14,464 bases of DNA. Origin: Pseudomonadota bacterium (GTDB taxonomy: Bacteria; Pseudomonadota; Alphaproteobacteria; Ferrovibrionales; Ferrovibrionaceae). A model generated the notes under the pieces. That model worked only from the letters and a program-made list of their open reading frames with translations, was not told the origin of the DNA and ran no database searches. Positions 6,293 to 14,464 of this stretch are shown here, piece after piece. Each line of letters opens with the position of its first letter. Positions within the stretch are counted from its first letter, which is position 1. The stretch covers positions 1 through 14,464 of the forward strand of contig JAEYSS010000119.1 in assembly GCA_023434425.1 (NCBI GenBank), written 5' to 3'. The position numbers and the translations under genes were made by a program.

Positions 6293-7432
6293 ATGATGCG
6301 CAACGTGGTGATCGCCGGCTATGCCCGCTCGCCTTTCACGCTGGCCCGCAAGGGTGCGCTGGCCAAGGTCCGCCCCGACGATCTGACCGCCCAGGTGCTG
6401 AAAGCCCTTATCGAGCGCACCGGCGTTGACCCGAAGGCCATCGAGGACGTGATCGTGGGCTGCGCCTTCCCCGAGGGCGAACAGGGCCTGAATGTCGCCC
6501 GCCTGATCAGCTTCCTGGCCGGCCTGCCGCAGGAGGCCGCCGGCACCACGGTGAACCGCTTCTGCGGCTCGTCGATGCAAAGCATCCATCAGGCCGCCGG
6601 CGCCATTCAGATGAAGGCCGGCGAGGCCTTCATCTGCGCCGGCGTCGAAAGCATGACCCGCGTGCCGATGGGCGGCTTCAATACCCTGCCGAATCCGAAG
6701 CTGCTGCAGGACTATCCGCAGGCCTATGTCTCGATGGGCATCACCGCCGAGAATCTGGCGAAGAAGTACAACATCGACCGCAAGGCGCAGGAGCAGATGG
6801 CGGTCGAAAGCCATGCCAAGGCGCTGGCCGCCCAGAAGGCCGGCAAGCTGAAGGATGAGATCGTCGCCATCGTCGACGGTAACAACCGCGTCGAGCTGGA
6901 CGGCTGCATCCGCCCGGATACCACGGCGGAAGGCCTTGCCGGCCTGAACCCGGCCTTCGACGAGAAGGGCACCGTCACCGCCGGCACCTCGTCGCCGCTG
7001 ACCGATGGCGCCTCGGCCACGCTGGTCTGCTCGGAAGATTTCGCCAAGGCACATGGCCTGAAGGTTCTGGCCCGTATCAAGTCGGTCGCTGTCGCCGGCT
7101 GCGCGCCGGAAATGATGGGCATCGGTCCGGTGCCGGCCACCAGGAAGGCGCTGGAGCGCGCCGGACTGAAGCTGGGCGATATCGACATCATCGAGCTGAA
7201 CGAGGCCTTCGGTGCCCAGGCGCTCGCCTGCGTCGCCGAAGCCAAATACGACATGAAGAAGGTCAACCTGGATGGCGGCGCCATCGCGCTGGGCCATCCG
7301 ATGGGCGCCACCGGCGCGCGCATCACCGGCAAGGCCGCTTCGCTGCTGAAGCGCGAAGGCAAGCAGTTCGCACTGGCCACCCAGTGCATCGGCGGCGGTC
7401 AGGGTATCGCCACCGTGCTGGAAGCCGTCTAA
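6293..7432 (+). CDS. Acetyl-CoA acyltransferase (thiolase), FadA-type
   Basis: A 379-residue thiolase that cleaves 3-ketoacyl-CoA with CoA to give acetyl-CoA and a shortened acyl-CoA, the last step of beta-oxidation. The nucleophilic cysteine is Cys91 in NRFCGSSMQS. His335 is in GGAIALGHPMGATGAR and Cys365 is in QCIGGGQG; all three catalytic residues are present. ELNEAFGAQA is also typical. The start ATG at 6293 has AGGAG 8 bases upstream; a second ATG follows directly at 6296, so the protein may begin with one Met fewer. The next gene, the dehydrogenase-hydratase fusion, begins 22 bases after the stop, so the two very probably form one enzyme system on one transcript. Confidence 0.95.
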   Translation: MMRNVVIAGYARSPFTLARKGALAKVRPDDLTAQVLKALIERTGVDPKAIEDVIVGCAFPEGEQGLNVARLISFLAGLPQEAAGTTVNRFCGSSMQSIHQAAGAIQMKAGEAFICAGVESMTRVPMGGFNTLPNPKLLQDYPQAYVSMGITAENLAKKYNIDRKAQEQMAVESHAKALAAQKAGKLKDEIVAIVDGNNRVELDGCIRPDTTAEGLAGLNPAFDEKGTVTAGTSSPLTDGASATLVCSEDFAKAHGLKVLARIKSVAVAGCAPEMMGIGPVPATRKALERAGLKLGDIDIIELNEAFGAQALACVAEAKYDMKKVNLDGGAIALGHPMGATGARITGKAASLLKREGKQFALATQCIGGGQGIATVLEAV

Positions 7433-7454
7433 GTCGCACCGGAGCAGTCAGATC

Positions 7455-9788
7455 ATGACCGAGATCAAGAAAGTCGCGGTGATCGGCGCCGGCGTGATGG
7501 GGTCCGGCATCGCCGCCCATGTCGCCAATGCCGGAATTCCCGTCATCCTGCTGGACATCGTGCCCCCAAATGTCGGACTGGGGGGCGCCAATGACCGCAG
7601 CGCGCTGGCCAAGGGCGCCATCGACAAGATGCTGAAGACCAAGCCCGCCCCCTTCATGCACCCGAAGGTCGCCAGGCTGGTCACGCCGGGCAACCTGGAA
7701 GACGACCTCGACAAGCTCGCCGACGTGGACTGGATCTGCGAAGCCATCATCGAGAATGTCGACCTCAAGCGGAAGCTCTATGCGCAGCTCGAAGAGACGC
7801 GCAAGAAGGGCTCGATCGTCACCTCGAACACCTCGACGATCCCACTCGACCTGCTGACCGAAGGCCTGCCGGAGAGCTTCGCGGCCGATTTCGCGGTGAC
7901 GCATTTCTTCAACCCGCCGCGCTACATGCGGCTGTTCGAACTGGTGAAGGGCCCGAAGACCAAGCCCGCCGTGATCGATGCGCTGCGCCGCTTCGGCGAC
8001 GTCAAACTGGGCAAGGAAGTGGTCGACTGCAAGGACCGCCCGGGCTTCATCGCCAACCGCATTGGCATCTACTGGTCCACCGTCGCCACCGCGCTGGCCT
8101 ATGACATGGGCCTGACGGTGGAAGAAGCCGACAGCATCGTCGGCAAGCCGATGGGTATCCCGAAAACCGGCATCTTCGGTCTCGCCGATCTGACCGGCAT
8201 CGATCTCGGCCCCTATGTGGTCGGATCGATGCTGAAGACCCTGCCCAAGACCGATCCGCTGCACCAGTTCTACAAGGCGGACCATCCGCTGAACGCCCTG
8301 ATGCAGAAAATGATCAAGGATGGCTATACCGGCCGCAAGGGCAAGGGCGGCTTCTACCGCAACCGCGGCAAGGAAGCGCTCGATCTCAAGACCGGCGAGT
8401 ATCGCGCCACCAAGCGCGCCAATCTCGAGTCCGCCAAGGTGGCCAGGAAGGGCCTGCGCACCCTGGTCGAACATCCCGACAAGGGCGGCCAGTATGCCTG
8501 GGGCGTCGCCAGCCGCGTGCTGTCTTACGCCGCCGACCTGGTGCCGGAGATCGTCGACGACATTCTCGCCGTCGATCTGGCGATGAAGACCGGTTATGCG
8601 TGGAAATACGGCCCGTTCGAGCAGATCGACCAGCTCGGCACCCAGTGGTTCGCTGACAAGCTCAAGGCCGCCGGCATGCCGGTACCGAAGATGGTGGAAG
8701 TTGCGGCCGGCCGTCCCTTCTACAAGGAAGAGAACGGCAAGACCTACCAGCTCACCACCAGGGGCGACTATGCCGAGATCGTGGTGGCGCCGGATGCCTG
8801 GATGCTGGCCGATATCAAGCGCGGCAAACAGCCGATCGCATCCAACAAGGGTGCAAGCCTGTGGGATGTCGGCGATGGCGTGGCCTGCCTGGAATTCCAC
8901 ACCAAGATGAATGCGGTGGATGCCGACATCATCACAATGGTGAAGGAAGCCGGCAAGATCGACAAGAAGGGCTTCAAGGCGCTGATCATCGGCAATGATG
9001 CCGACAACTTCTCGGTCGGCGCCAATGTCGGCATCGCCTTGTTCCAGGCCAATATCGCCATGTGGCCCGCCATCGAGCAGGGTATCAGCGAAGGCCAGGA
9101 CGCCTATATGAAGCTGAAATACGCGCCCTTCCCGGTCGTGTCGGCGGTGGCCGGCATGGCGCTGGGCGGCGGTTGCGAGATCACGCTGCATTCCGATGCG
9201 ATCCAGGCCCATGCCGAAAGCTATATGGGCCTCGTCGAAGTCGGCGTCGGCGTCATCCCGGGCTGGGGCGGCTGCAAGGAGCTGATCACCCGCGCGATCA
9301 CCAACAAGAAGCGCCCCGGCGGTCCGATGCCGGCGCTGGCCCAGGTCTTCGAAGCGATTTCCACGGCCAAGGTTGCGACCTCGGCGATGGAAGCGCGTGA
9401 CATGCTGATCCTCCGCGATGGCGACGGCATCACCATGAACCGCCGTCGCCTGCTCGCCGATGCCAAGGCCAAGGCGCTCAAGCTGGCGGAAGACTACAAG
9501 CCGCCGGTGCCGGTGGAAATCAGCCTGCCGGGCCCGACCGCCAAGGCGGCGATGAGCCTGGCTGTCGAAGGCTTCGCCCAGCAGGGCAAGGCCACGAAGC
9601 ACGATGTGGTGGTGTCCGGTGCGCTGGCCAATGTGGTGTCGGGCGGCAAGACCGATATCACCGAGGTGATCACCGAGAAGAAGCTGCTGGAACTTGAGCG
9701 CGAGAATTTCATGGCGCTGATCAAGACCAGCGCCACGCTCGATCGTATCGAACACATGCTGACCAAGGGCAAGCCGCTGCGTAACTGA
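7455..9788 (+). CDS. fadN: 3-hydroxyacyl-CoA dehydrogenase/enoyl-CoA hydratase fusion, FadN type
   Basis: This 777-residue bifunctional enzyme hydrates enoyl-CoA and oxidises the 3-hydroxyacyl-CoA with NAD. The dehydrogenase comes first: the nucleotide-binding motif GAGVMGSGIA is at 11-20, His150 is in VTHFFNPP and Glu162 in LFELVKG, the usual 12-residue catalytic pair. A second dehydrogenase C-terminal-like part spans about 327-412. The crotonase-fold hydratase follows at about 475-680, with ALGGGCE carrying Glu575 and LVEVGVGVIPG carrying Glu595. This 20-residue spacing matches Glu144/Glu164 of rat hydratase, so both activities should work. Domain order is the reverse of E. coli FadB and like Bacillus subtilis FadN, and the neighbours (thiolase, FadE-like) match the fadNAE set. 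GGAG is 10 bases before the ATG. The symbol is by resemblance in domain order only. Confidence 0.94.
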   Translation: MTEIKKVAVIGAGVMGSGIAAHVANAGIPVILLDIVPPNVGLGGANDRSALAKGAIDKMLKTKPAPFMHPKVARLVTPGNLEDDLDKLADVDWICEAIIENVDLKRKLYAQLEETRKKGSIVTSNTSTIPLDLLTEGLPESFAADFAVTHFFNPPRYMRLFELVKGPKTKPAVIDALRRFGDVKLGKEVVDCKDRPGFIANRIGIYWSTVATALAYDMGLTVEEADSIVGKPMGIPKTGIFGLADLTGIDLGPYVVGSMLKTLPKTDPLHQFYKADHPLNALMQKMIKDGYTGRKGKGGFYRNRGKEALDLKTGEYRATKRANLESAKVARKGLRTLVEHPDKGGQYAWGVASRVLSYAADLVPEIVDDILAVDLAMKTGYAWKYGPFEQIDQLGTQWFADKLKAAGMPVPKMVEVAAGRPFYKEENGKTYQLTTRGDYAEIVVAPDAWMLADIKRGKQPIASNKGASLWDVGDGVACLEFHTKMNAVDADIITMVKEAGKIDKKGFKALIIGNDADNFSVGANVGIALFQANIAMWPAIEQGISEGQDAYMKLKYAPFPVVSAVAGMALGGGCEITLHSDAIQAHAESYMGLVEVGVGVIPGWGGCKELITRAITNKKRPGGPMPALAQVFEAISTAKVATSAMEARDMLILRDGDGITMNRRRLLADAKAKALKLAEDYKPPVPVEISLPGPTAKAAMSLAVEGFAQQGKATKHDVVVSGALANVVSGGKTDITEVITEKKLLELERENFMALIKTSATLDRIEHMLTKGKPLRN

Positions 9789-9815
9789 CGCAGCGATTCT
9801 GCAGGGAGACAGGCC

Positions 9816-11609
9816 ATGCCGAGCTATACCGCCCCGATCAAGGACTTCCAGTTCGTGCTGCACGACGTGCTGCAGATGGAGAAGATGAGCAACCTGCTGG
9901 GCTTCACCGATGCCAGCCGCGACGTGATCGACGCCGTGCTGGAGGAAGGCGGCAAATTCATGAGCGAGGTCACCGCGCCGCTGAACCGCGTTGGCGACCT
10001 CGAAGGCTGCAAATGGGACGATGGCGTGGTCACCACGCCGACCGGTTTCAAGGAAGCCTACAAGCAGTATTGCGAAGCCGGCTGGGGCGCGCTGACCGCC
10101 GAAGAGAAGTACGGCGGCCAGGGCCTGCCGCATGTGCTGGGCATCGCCATGGCGGAAATCCAGTCCTCGGCCAACATGGCCTTCGCCATGTATCCCGGCC
10201 TGACGCATGGTGCTTATGAAGCGCTGCTGCGCCACGGCTCGGAAGAGCAGAAGGACAAGTATCTGCCCAATATGGCGTCCGGCAAATGGACCGGCACCAT
10301 GAACCTGACCGAGCCGCATTGCGGCACCGATCTCGGCCTGATGCGCACCAAGGCGGAACCGCAGGCCGACGGCAGCTACCTGATCACCGGCACCAAGATC
10401 TTCATCTCGGCCGGCGAACACGACATGGCCGAGAACATCATCCATCTGGTGCTGGCCAAGATTCCGGGCGGCCCGGACGGCATCAAGGGCGTCAGCCTGT
10501 TCCTGGTGCCGAAATTCCTGGTGAACGACGACGGCTCGCTCGGCGCCCGCAATGGCGTGTCGTGTGGCTCGATCGAGCTCAAGATGGGCATCCACGGCAA
10601 CTCCACCTGCGTGCTGAACTACGACAATGCCAGGGGCTGGCTGGTCGGTCAGATGCACAAGGGCATGCAGGCGATGTTCGTGATGATGAACGCCGCCCGC
10701 CTCGGCGTCGGCGTGCAGGGCCTCTCCCAGGCCGAGGTCGCCTACCAGAATGCGCTGACCTACGCCAACGATCGCCTTCAGGGCCGGTCCATTACCGGCA
10801 CAAAGAATCCGGACAAGCCGGCCGACCCCATCATTGTGCATCCCGACATCCGGCGCATGCTGATGACGATCAAGGCCTTCACCGAAGGCAGCCGCGCGCT
10901 GGCGCTGTGGACCGGTATCGAACTCGACATCGCCGCCAAGCATCCCGACGAGCAGCGCCGCCAGGAAGCCGACGATCTCGTGGCCTTCCTCACCCCGATG
11001 GTGAAGGCGTATATGACCGATTACGGCTACCAGTGCGCCACCATGGCGCAACAGGTTTATGGCGGCCATGGCTATATCGCCGAATGGGGCATGGAGCAGT
11101 TCGTGCGCGATGCCCGTATCGCCATGATCTACGAAGGCGCCAACGGCATCCAGGCGCTCGACCTGGTCGGCCGCAAGCTGCCGACCGGCATCGGGCGTCT
11201 CGCGCGGCGCTTCTTCCATCCGGTCTCCGCCTTCATCGAAGAGAAGATGATGGATCCGGCCATCGGCAAGGACTACGTCATGCCGCTGGCCAAGGCCTTC
11301 GCCCGCCTGCAGACCGCGACCGCCGTGGTCAGCGAACGCGGCATGAAGAATGCCGACGAAGCCGGTGCGGCCTCGTGGGATTACCTCAACCTGTTCGCCC
11401 TCGTGGCGCTGGGCTTCATGTGGGCCCGCATGGCCGAAGTGGCCAGGCAGAAACTGGCCGAGGGCGGCGGCGACAAGGACTTCTACGAGACCAAGCTGGT
11501 CACTGCCCGCTTCTTCATGGACCGCATGCTGCCCGATACGGCAGCGCAGCTCGCCAAGATCCAGGCCGGTGCGGAAAGCACCATGATGCTGAAGGCCGCC
11601 AATTTCTAA
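9816..11609 (+). CDS. Acyl-CoA dehydrogenase, large FadE-like form with extra C-terminal domain
   Basis: A 597-residue flavin dehydrogenase, much longer than the usual 380, because of a helical domain after the catalytic core (from about residue 455) typical of the FadE/DmdC-type subgroup. NLTEPHCGTDLG starts at residue 163 and contains the flavin-binding signature. YGGHGYIAEWGMEQF and IYEGANGIQALDL follow, and Glu440 of YEGA is the catalytic base. Such enzymes start beta-oxidation of longer-chain acyl-CoAs; DmdC members instead act on methylmercaptopropionyl-CoA, but the fadN-type neighbours favour fatty acids. AGGGAGA lies 7 bases before the ATG, and the gap to the preceding fusion gene is 27 bases. 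There is no membrane helix. Confidence 0.93.
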   Translation: MPSYTAPIKDFQFVLHDVLQMEKMSNLLGFTDASRDVIDAVLEEGGKFMSEVTAPLNRVGDLEGCKWDDGVVTTPTGFKEAYKQYCEAGWGALTAEEKYGGQGLPHVLGIAMAEIQSSANMAFAMYPGLTHGAYEALLRHGSEEQKDKYLPNMASGKWTGTMNLTEPHCGTDLGLMRTKAEPQADGSYLITGTKIFISAGEHDMAENIIHLVLAKIPGGPDGIKGVSLFLVPKFLVNDDGSLGARNGVSCGSIELKMGIHGNSTCVLNYDNARGWLVGQMHKGMQAMFVMMNAARLGVGVQGLSQAEVAYQNALTYANDRLQGRSITGTKNPDKPADPIIVHPDIRRMLMTIKAFTEGSRALALWTGIELDIAAKHPDEQRRQEADDLVAFLTPMVKAYMTDYGYQCATMAQQVYGGHGYIAEWGMEQFVRDARIAMIYEGANGIQALDLVGRKLPTGIGRLARRFFHPVSAFIEEKMMDPAIGKDYVMPLAKAFARLQTATAVVSERGMKNADEAGAASWDYLNLFALVALGFMWARMAEVARQKLAEGGGDKDFYETKLVTARFFMDRMLPDTAAQLAKIQAGAESTMMLKAANF

Positions 11610-11655
11610 AATCTAACCGCGCAGGACGCGGCACAAGTCTGGACGGAGGAAACGA

Positions 11656-12804
11656 ATGACCGAATACGGCATCCCGCGCAGCATCTATGGCGAAGACCAC
11701 CAGATGTTCCGCGAGGCGGCGCGCAAGTTCTACGAACGCGAGGTCGTCCCCCATCACGCCAAGTGGGAAGAGGATGGCTTGGTGCCCAAGGATGTCTGGC
11801 GCAAGGCCGGCGAAGCCGGCTTCCTCTGCGCCACCATGCCGGAGGAATACGGCGGCTCCGGGGTCGACCGGCTGTATTCGGCAATCCTGATGGAAGAACA
11901 GGCCTATACCGGCTGCACCGGTCCGGGCTTCTCGCTGCATTCCGACATCGTCGCGCCCTATATCCTCGCCTATGGCTCGGACGAGCAGAAAAAGAAGTGG
12001 CTGCCGAAGATGGCCACTGGCGAAGTGATCGGCGCCATTGCCATGACCGAACCCGGCGCCGGATCGGACCTGCAGGGTGTGAAGACCACGGCCGTGCGTG
12101 ACGGCAACGAATTCGTTATCAACGGCCAGAAGACCTTCATCACCAACGGCCAGAATGCCGACCTGGTCATTGTCGTGACCAAGACCGATCCCAAGCAGGG
12201 CGCCAAGGGCACCTCGCTGTTCCTGGTCGAGGCCGGCCGCGAAGGTTTCACCAAGGGCCGCAATCTCGAAAAGCTCGGCATGAAGGCGCAGGACACGTCC
12301 GAGCTGTTCTTCTCCGATGTGCGGGTGCCGCCGGAAAACATGCTGGGCGGCGAAGGCCAGGGCTTCTTCTACCTGATGCAGGAACTGGCCTGGGAGCGCC
12401 TGCAGATCGCCATCATGGCGGTGGCCGGTTGCGAAGCCGCGCTGAAATGGACGGTGGACTACACCCGCGAGCGCAAGGTGTTCGGAAAGTCGGTGCTGGA
12501 TTTCCAGAACACCAAGTTCGAACTGGCCGAACTGAAGACCGAGACGCAGATCGCCCGCGTCTTCGTCGACAAATGCATCGAGATGGTCGCCGACCACAAG
12601 CTGGATGTCGCCACCGCGGCGATGGCGAAATACTGGACCACCGATCTGCAGGGCAAGCTGCTCGACCGCTGCCTGCAGCTGTTCGGCGGCTACGGCTTCA
12701 TGTGGGAATATCCGATCACCCGCGCCTATGCCGATGCCCGCGTGCAGCGCATCTATGGCGGCACCAACGAAATCATGAAGGAACTGATCAGCCGTACTCT
12801 TTAA
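11656..12804 (+). CDS. Acyl-CoA dehydrogenase, long-chain (LCAD/isovaleryl-type active site)
   Basis: A 382-residue acyl-CoA dehydrogenase of standard length. The signature MTEPGAGSDLQ is at 130-140, and FGGYGFMWEYPITRAY and RIYGGTNEIMKELI are near the C-terminus. The position that is Glu in most members (YEGT) is Gly368 here (YGGT). Glu247 in LAWERLQIA occupies the alternative catalytic position known from LCAD and isovaleryl-CoA dehydrogenase, so the enzyme should be active and may accept long or branched substrates. It starts 46 bases after the FadE-like gene, with GGAGGAAA 4 bases before the ATG. It begins the second half of the operon, with its own thiolase and hydratase genes following. 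Confidence 0.94.
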   Translation: MTEYGIPRSIYGEDHQMFREAARKFYEREVVPHHAKWEEDGLVPKDVWRKAGEAGFLCATMPEEYGGSGVDRLYSAILMEEQAYTGCTGPGFSLHSDIVAPYILAYGSDEQKKKWLPKMATGEVIGAIAMTEPGAGSDLQGVKTTAVRDGNEFVINGQKTFITNGQNADLVIVVTKTDPKQGAKGTSLFLVEAGREGFTKGRNLEKLGMKAQDTSELFFSDVRVPPENMLGGEGQGFFYLMQELAWERLQIAIMAVAGCEAALKWTVDYTRERKVFGKSVLDFQNTKFELAELKTETQIARVFVDKCIEMVADHKLDVATAAMAKYWTTDLQGKLLDRCLQLFGGYGFMWEYPITRAYADARVQRIYGGTNEIMKELISRTL

Positions 12805-12865
12805 ATCGAATCCGGGTATCCGGCGTAAACGACGACAGACAAGAGAGAGCATAGGGAGAGAGACC

Positions 12866-14074
12866 ATGACCGAAGCCTTCATCTACGACGCCGTGCGCAC
12901 CCCGCGCGGCAAGGGCCGCAGCAGCGGCGCCCTGCATGAAGTGACTCCGATGCGCCTCGCCACCACGGCCCTGGAGGCCGTGCGCGACCGCAACGAGCTG
13001 GATACCTCTCTCGTCGATGACGTGGTGCTGGGCTGCGTGGCGCCGGTGGGCGAACAGGGCGCCGATATCGCCCGCGTCGCCGTGATCCAGGCGAATTATG
13101 CCGAGACCGTCGCCGGCGTACAGATCAACCGCTTCTGCGCCTCGGGTCTGGAAGCCTGCAACATGGCCGCGGCCAAGGTTCTGTCAGGCCAGGCCGACAT
13201 GGCCATCGGCGGCGGCGTGGAGAGCATGAGCCGCATTCCGATGGGCTCGGACGGCGGCGCCTGGGCGACCGATCCGGCCGTGGCGATGCCGACCTATTTC
13301 GTGCCGCAGGGCATCTCGGCGGACCTGATCGCCACCAAATACGGCTTCAGCCGCGATGACGTGGACTCCTACGCGGTCGAAAGCCAGAAGCGCGCCAAGC
13401 GGTCCTGGGACGAAGGCCGCTTCAAGAAGTCGATCATTCCTGTGAAGGACACCAACGGCCTGACCATCCTGGACCGTGACGAGCATCTGCGTCCCGAAAC
13501 CACCATGCAGACGCTGGCCTCGCTCGATCCGTCCTTCGCGGTGATGGGCGAGCAGTTCGGCTTCAACTCGGTGGCCACCCAGCGCTATCCGGAGGTCGAG
13601 CGTATCGAGCATGTGCATCACGCTGGCAACTCGTCCGGCATCGTGGACGGCGCCGCGGCCGTACTGATCGGCAATGCCGAGGGCGGTCGCAAGGCCGGCC
13701 TGAAGCCGCGCGCCCGCATCCGCGCCTTCACCTCGGTCGGATCTGAGCCGACCATCATGCTGACCGGCCCGTCTTTCGCGGCCGAAAAGGCAATGAAGAT
13801 CGCCGGCATGACGCCGTCGGATATCGACCTGTGGGAACTGAACGAGGCGTTTGCGTCTGTCGTTCTGCGCTTCATGCAGGTGCTGAACATTCCGCATGAC
13901 AAGATCAACGTGAATGGCGGCGCCATCGCGATGGGCCATCCGCTGGGCGCAACCGGCGCGATGATCCTGGGCACCATGGTCGACGAAATGGAGCGCAGCG
14001 ACAAGAATACCGCGCTGGTCACGCTCTGCGTCGGCGCCGGTATGGGCATCGCCACCATCATCGAGCGCGTCTGA
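12866..14074 (+). CDS. Acetyl-CoA acetyltransferase/acyltransferase (second thiolase)
   Basis: A 402-residue thiolase with all catalytic residues: Cys91 in NRFCASGLEA, His358 in GGAIAMGHPLGATGA and Cys388 in LCVGAGMG. It is clearly divergent from the thiolase at 6293-7432: it is 23 residues longer, the motif sequences differ, and it has a longer middle around HVHHAGNSSGIVDG. It is therefore an independent paralogue and not a recent tandem copy. Placed directly before a FadB/FadJ-type gene, it should be the thiolase partner of that complex, although acetoacetyl-CoA thiolase activity cannot be ruled out. GGGAGAGAG lies 5 bases before the ATG. The gap from the upstream dehydrogenase is 61 bases and shows no clear promoter. 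Confidence 0.94.
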   Translation: MTEAFIYDAVRTPRGKGRSSGALHEVTPMRLATTALEAVRDRNELDTSLVDDVVLGCVAPVGEQGADIARVAVIQANYAETVAGVQINRFCASGLEACNMAAAKVLSGQADMAIGGGVESMSRIPMGSDGGAWATDPAVAMPTYFVPQGISADLIATKYGFSRDDVDSYAVESQKRAKRSWDEGRFKKSIIPVKDTNGLTILDRDEHLRPETTMQTLASLDPSFAVMGEQFGFNSVATQRYPEVERIEHVHHAGNSSGIVDGAAAVLIGNAEGGRKAGLKPRARIRAFTSVGSEPTIMLTGPSFAAEKAMKIAGMTPSDIDLWELNEAFASVVLRFMQVLNIPHDKINVNGGAIAMGHPLGATGAMILGTMVDEMERSDKNTALVTLCVGAGMGIATIIERV

Positions 14075-14105
14075 GCGCGCTTTTACGTTATTCAGGGATG
14101 AAACA

Positions 14106-14464
14106 ATGATCGATTATAGCGTTGACGGCGACGGCGTCGCCTCCATCGTCTGGAACATGACCGACCGGTCGATGAACGTCATGAACCAGGCCAGCGTCGC
14201 GGCCTTCGGCGAGGCCGTGCACAAGGCCATTGCCGACAAGGCCGTGAAGGGCGTGATCGTCACCTCGGCGAAGAGCGATTTCGTCGCCGGCGGCGACCTG
14301 GTCAGCATGCTGGAAGAGAGCAAGGACGCCGCCAGGGCGCTGCAGAACAGCTTCAAGCTGCAGAAGCTGTTCCGCGACATCGAAAAGGCCGGCAAGCCCT
14401 TCGTCGCCGCGATGAACGGCACGGCGCTCGGCGGCGGCTATGAAATCTGCCTCGCCTGCCATCG
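14106..14464 (+). CDS. FadB/FadJ-type multifunctional enzyme, hydratase N-terminus (partial)
   Basis: The frame is open from ATG 14106 to the right edge, 119 residues. It reads MIDYSVDGDGVASIVWNM, then FVAGGDL (oxyanion-hole strand), and NGTALGGGYEICLACH with Glu113 as the first catalytic glutamate of the crotonase fold. The start at the hydratase domain and the thiolase gene just upstream point to the hydratase-dehydrogenase order of FadB/FadJ, but the dehydrogenase domain is outside the window, so a stand-alone enoyl-CoA hydratase is possible. AGGG lies 8 bases before the ATG. The gap from the thiolase is 31 bases. Confidence 0.88.
   Translation, partial: MIDYSVDGDGVASIVWNMTDRSMNVMNQASVAAFGEAVHKAIADKAVKGVIVTSAKSDFVAGGDLVSMLEESKDAARALQNSFKLQKLFRDIEKAGKPFVAAMNGTALGGGYEICLACH

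Noticed and set aside
5690..7297. A 535-codon minus-strand frame opposite the regulator and the first thiolase.
   Set aside because: It is a mirror frame of two genes with full motifs; its product resembles no family and it has no reasonable ribosome site.
7323..11219. A 1298-codon open frame on the minus strand opposite the FadN-type and FadE-like genes.
   Set aside because: It lies antisense to two genes with intact catalytic motifs. Its translation is rich in His, Arg, Gly and Asp with no recognisable domain. Long antisense frames are expected in GC-rich DNA with strong third-position bias.
11515..12882. A 455-codon minus-strand frame opposite the LCAD-type gene.
   Set aside because: It is antisense to a complete acyl-CoA dehydrogenase with active-site residues in place; composition is typical of a shadow frame.
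6293..14074. The two thiolases as a recent tandem duplication.
   Set aside because: The proteins differ in length (379 and 402) and clearly in motif and loop sequence, so they are old paralogues.
14098..14109. A mini-frame ATG AAA CAA TGA overlapping the start of the last gene.
   Set aside because: Only three codons long and out of frame; it overlaps the spacing after the ribosome site and is most likely chance.

Overview
The window is a GC-rich stretch of ordinary bacterial chromosome, about two-thirds G+C by eye. It is dense with protein-coding genes on both strands. The best taxonomic clue is a TIGR02186-type gene overlapping a TauE/SafE transporter gene, a pairing I associate with Alphaproteobacteria. 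Codon use and the style of the beta-oxidation genes agree with that; I cannot name the genus. I saw no tRNA, rRNA, CRISPR array, insertion sequence, phage gene or attachment site.

Left half (1-5571, all genes on the minus strand). From the left edge: the N-terminal part of a xanthine dehydrogenase/CoxL-type molybdenum hydroxylase large subunit (1-676), with a near-consensus promoter and a strong hairpin in its leader; an MFS transporter (818-2077); an acyl-CoA dehydrogenase (2081-3241) whose stop codon is 3 bases from the MFS start; a TIGR02186 family membrane-anchored extracytoplasmic protein (3330-4103); and a TauE/SafE family permease (4100-5023), with ATGA overlap between these two. Upstream of the permease is a cluster of TTGGCG half-sites around a TATAAG box. 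Next comes a small DUF962/Mpo1-like membrane protein (5203-5571).

Right half (5738-14464, all genes on the plus strand). A MerR-family regulator is divergent from the DUF962 gene, with a palindrome-like TTGACGTTGACGTAAG site between them. It is followed by a run of beta-oxidation genes: thiolase, a dehydrogenase-hydratase fusion of FadN type, a 597-residue FadE-like acyl-CoA dehydrogenase, a second LCAD-type acyl-CoA dehydrogenase, a second thiolase, and the start of a hydratase-first FadB/FadJ-type protein that runs off the right edge. Gaps inside the run are 22-96 bases, so most of it is probably one transcript.

How the genes work together. The right half encodes two nearly complete fatty-acyl-CoA beta-oxidation sets with opposite domain order in their multifunctional enzymes. 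They are probably controlled by the MerR-type regulator, which has no cysteine and so is unlikely to be a thiol or metal sensor. The DUF962 protein belongs to the family of yeast Mpo1, an alpha-oxidation dioxygenase for 2-hydroxy fatty acids, so its position suggests a link between alpha- and beta-oxidation. The left half looks like separate transport and catabolic units. I found no convincing wholly new system; the regulatory sites and the divergent Mpo1-like gene are the most interesting leads.
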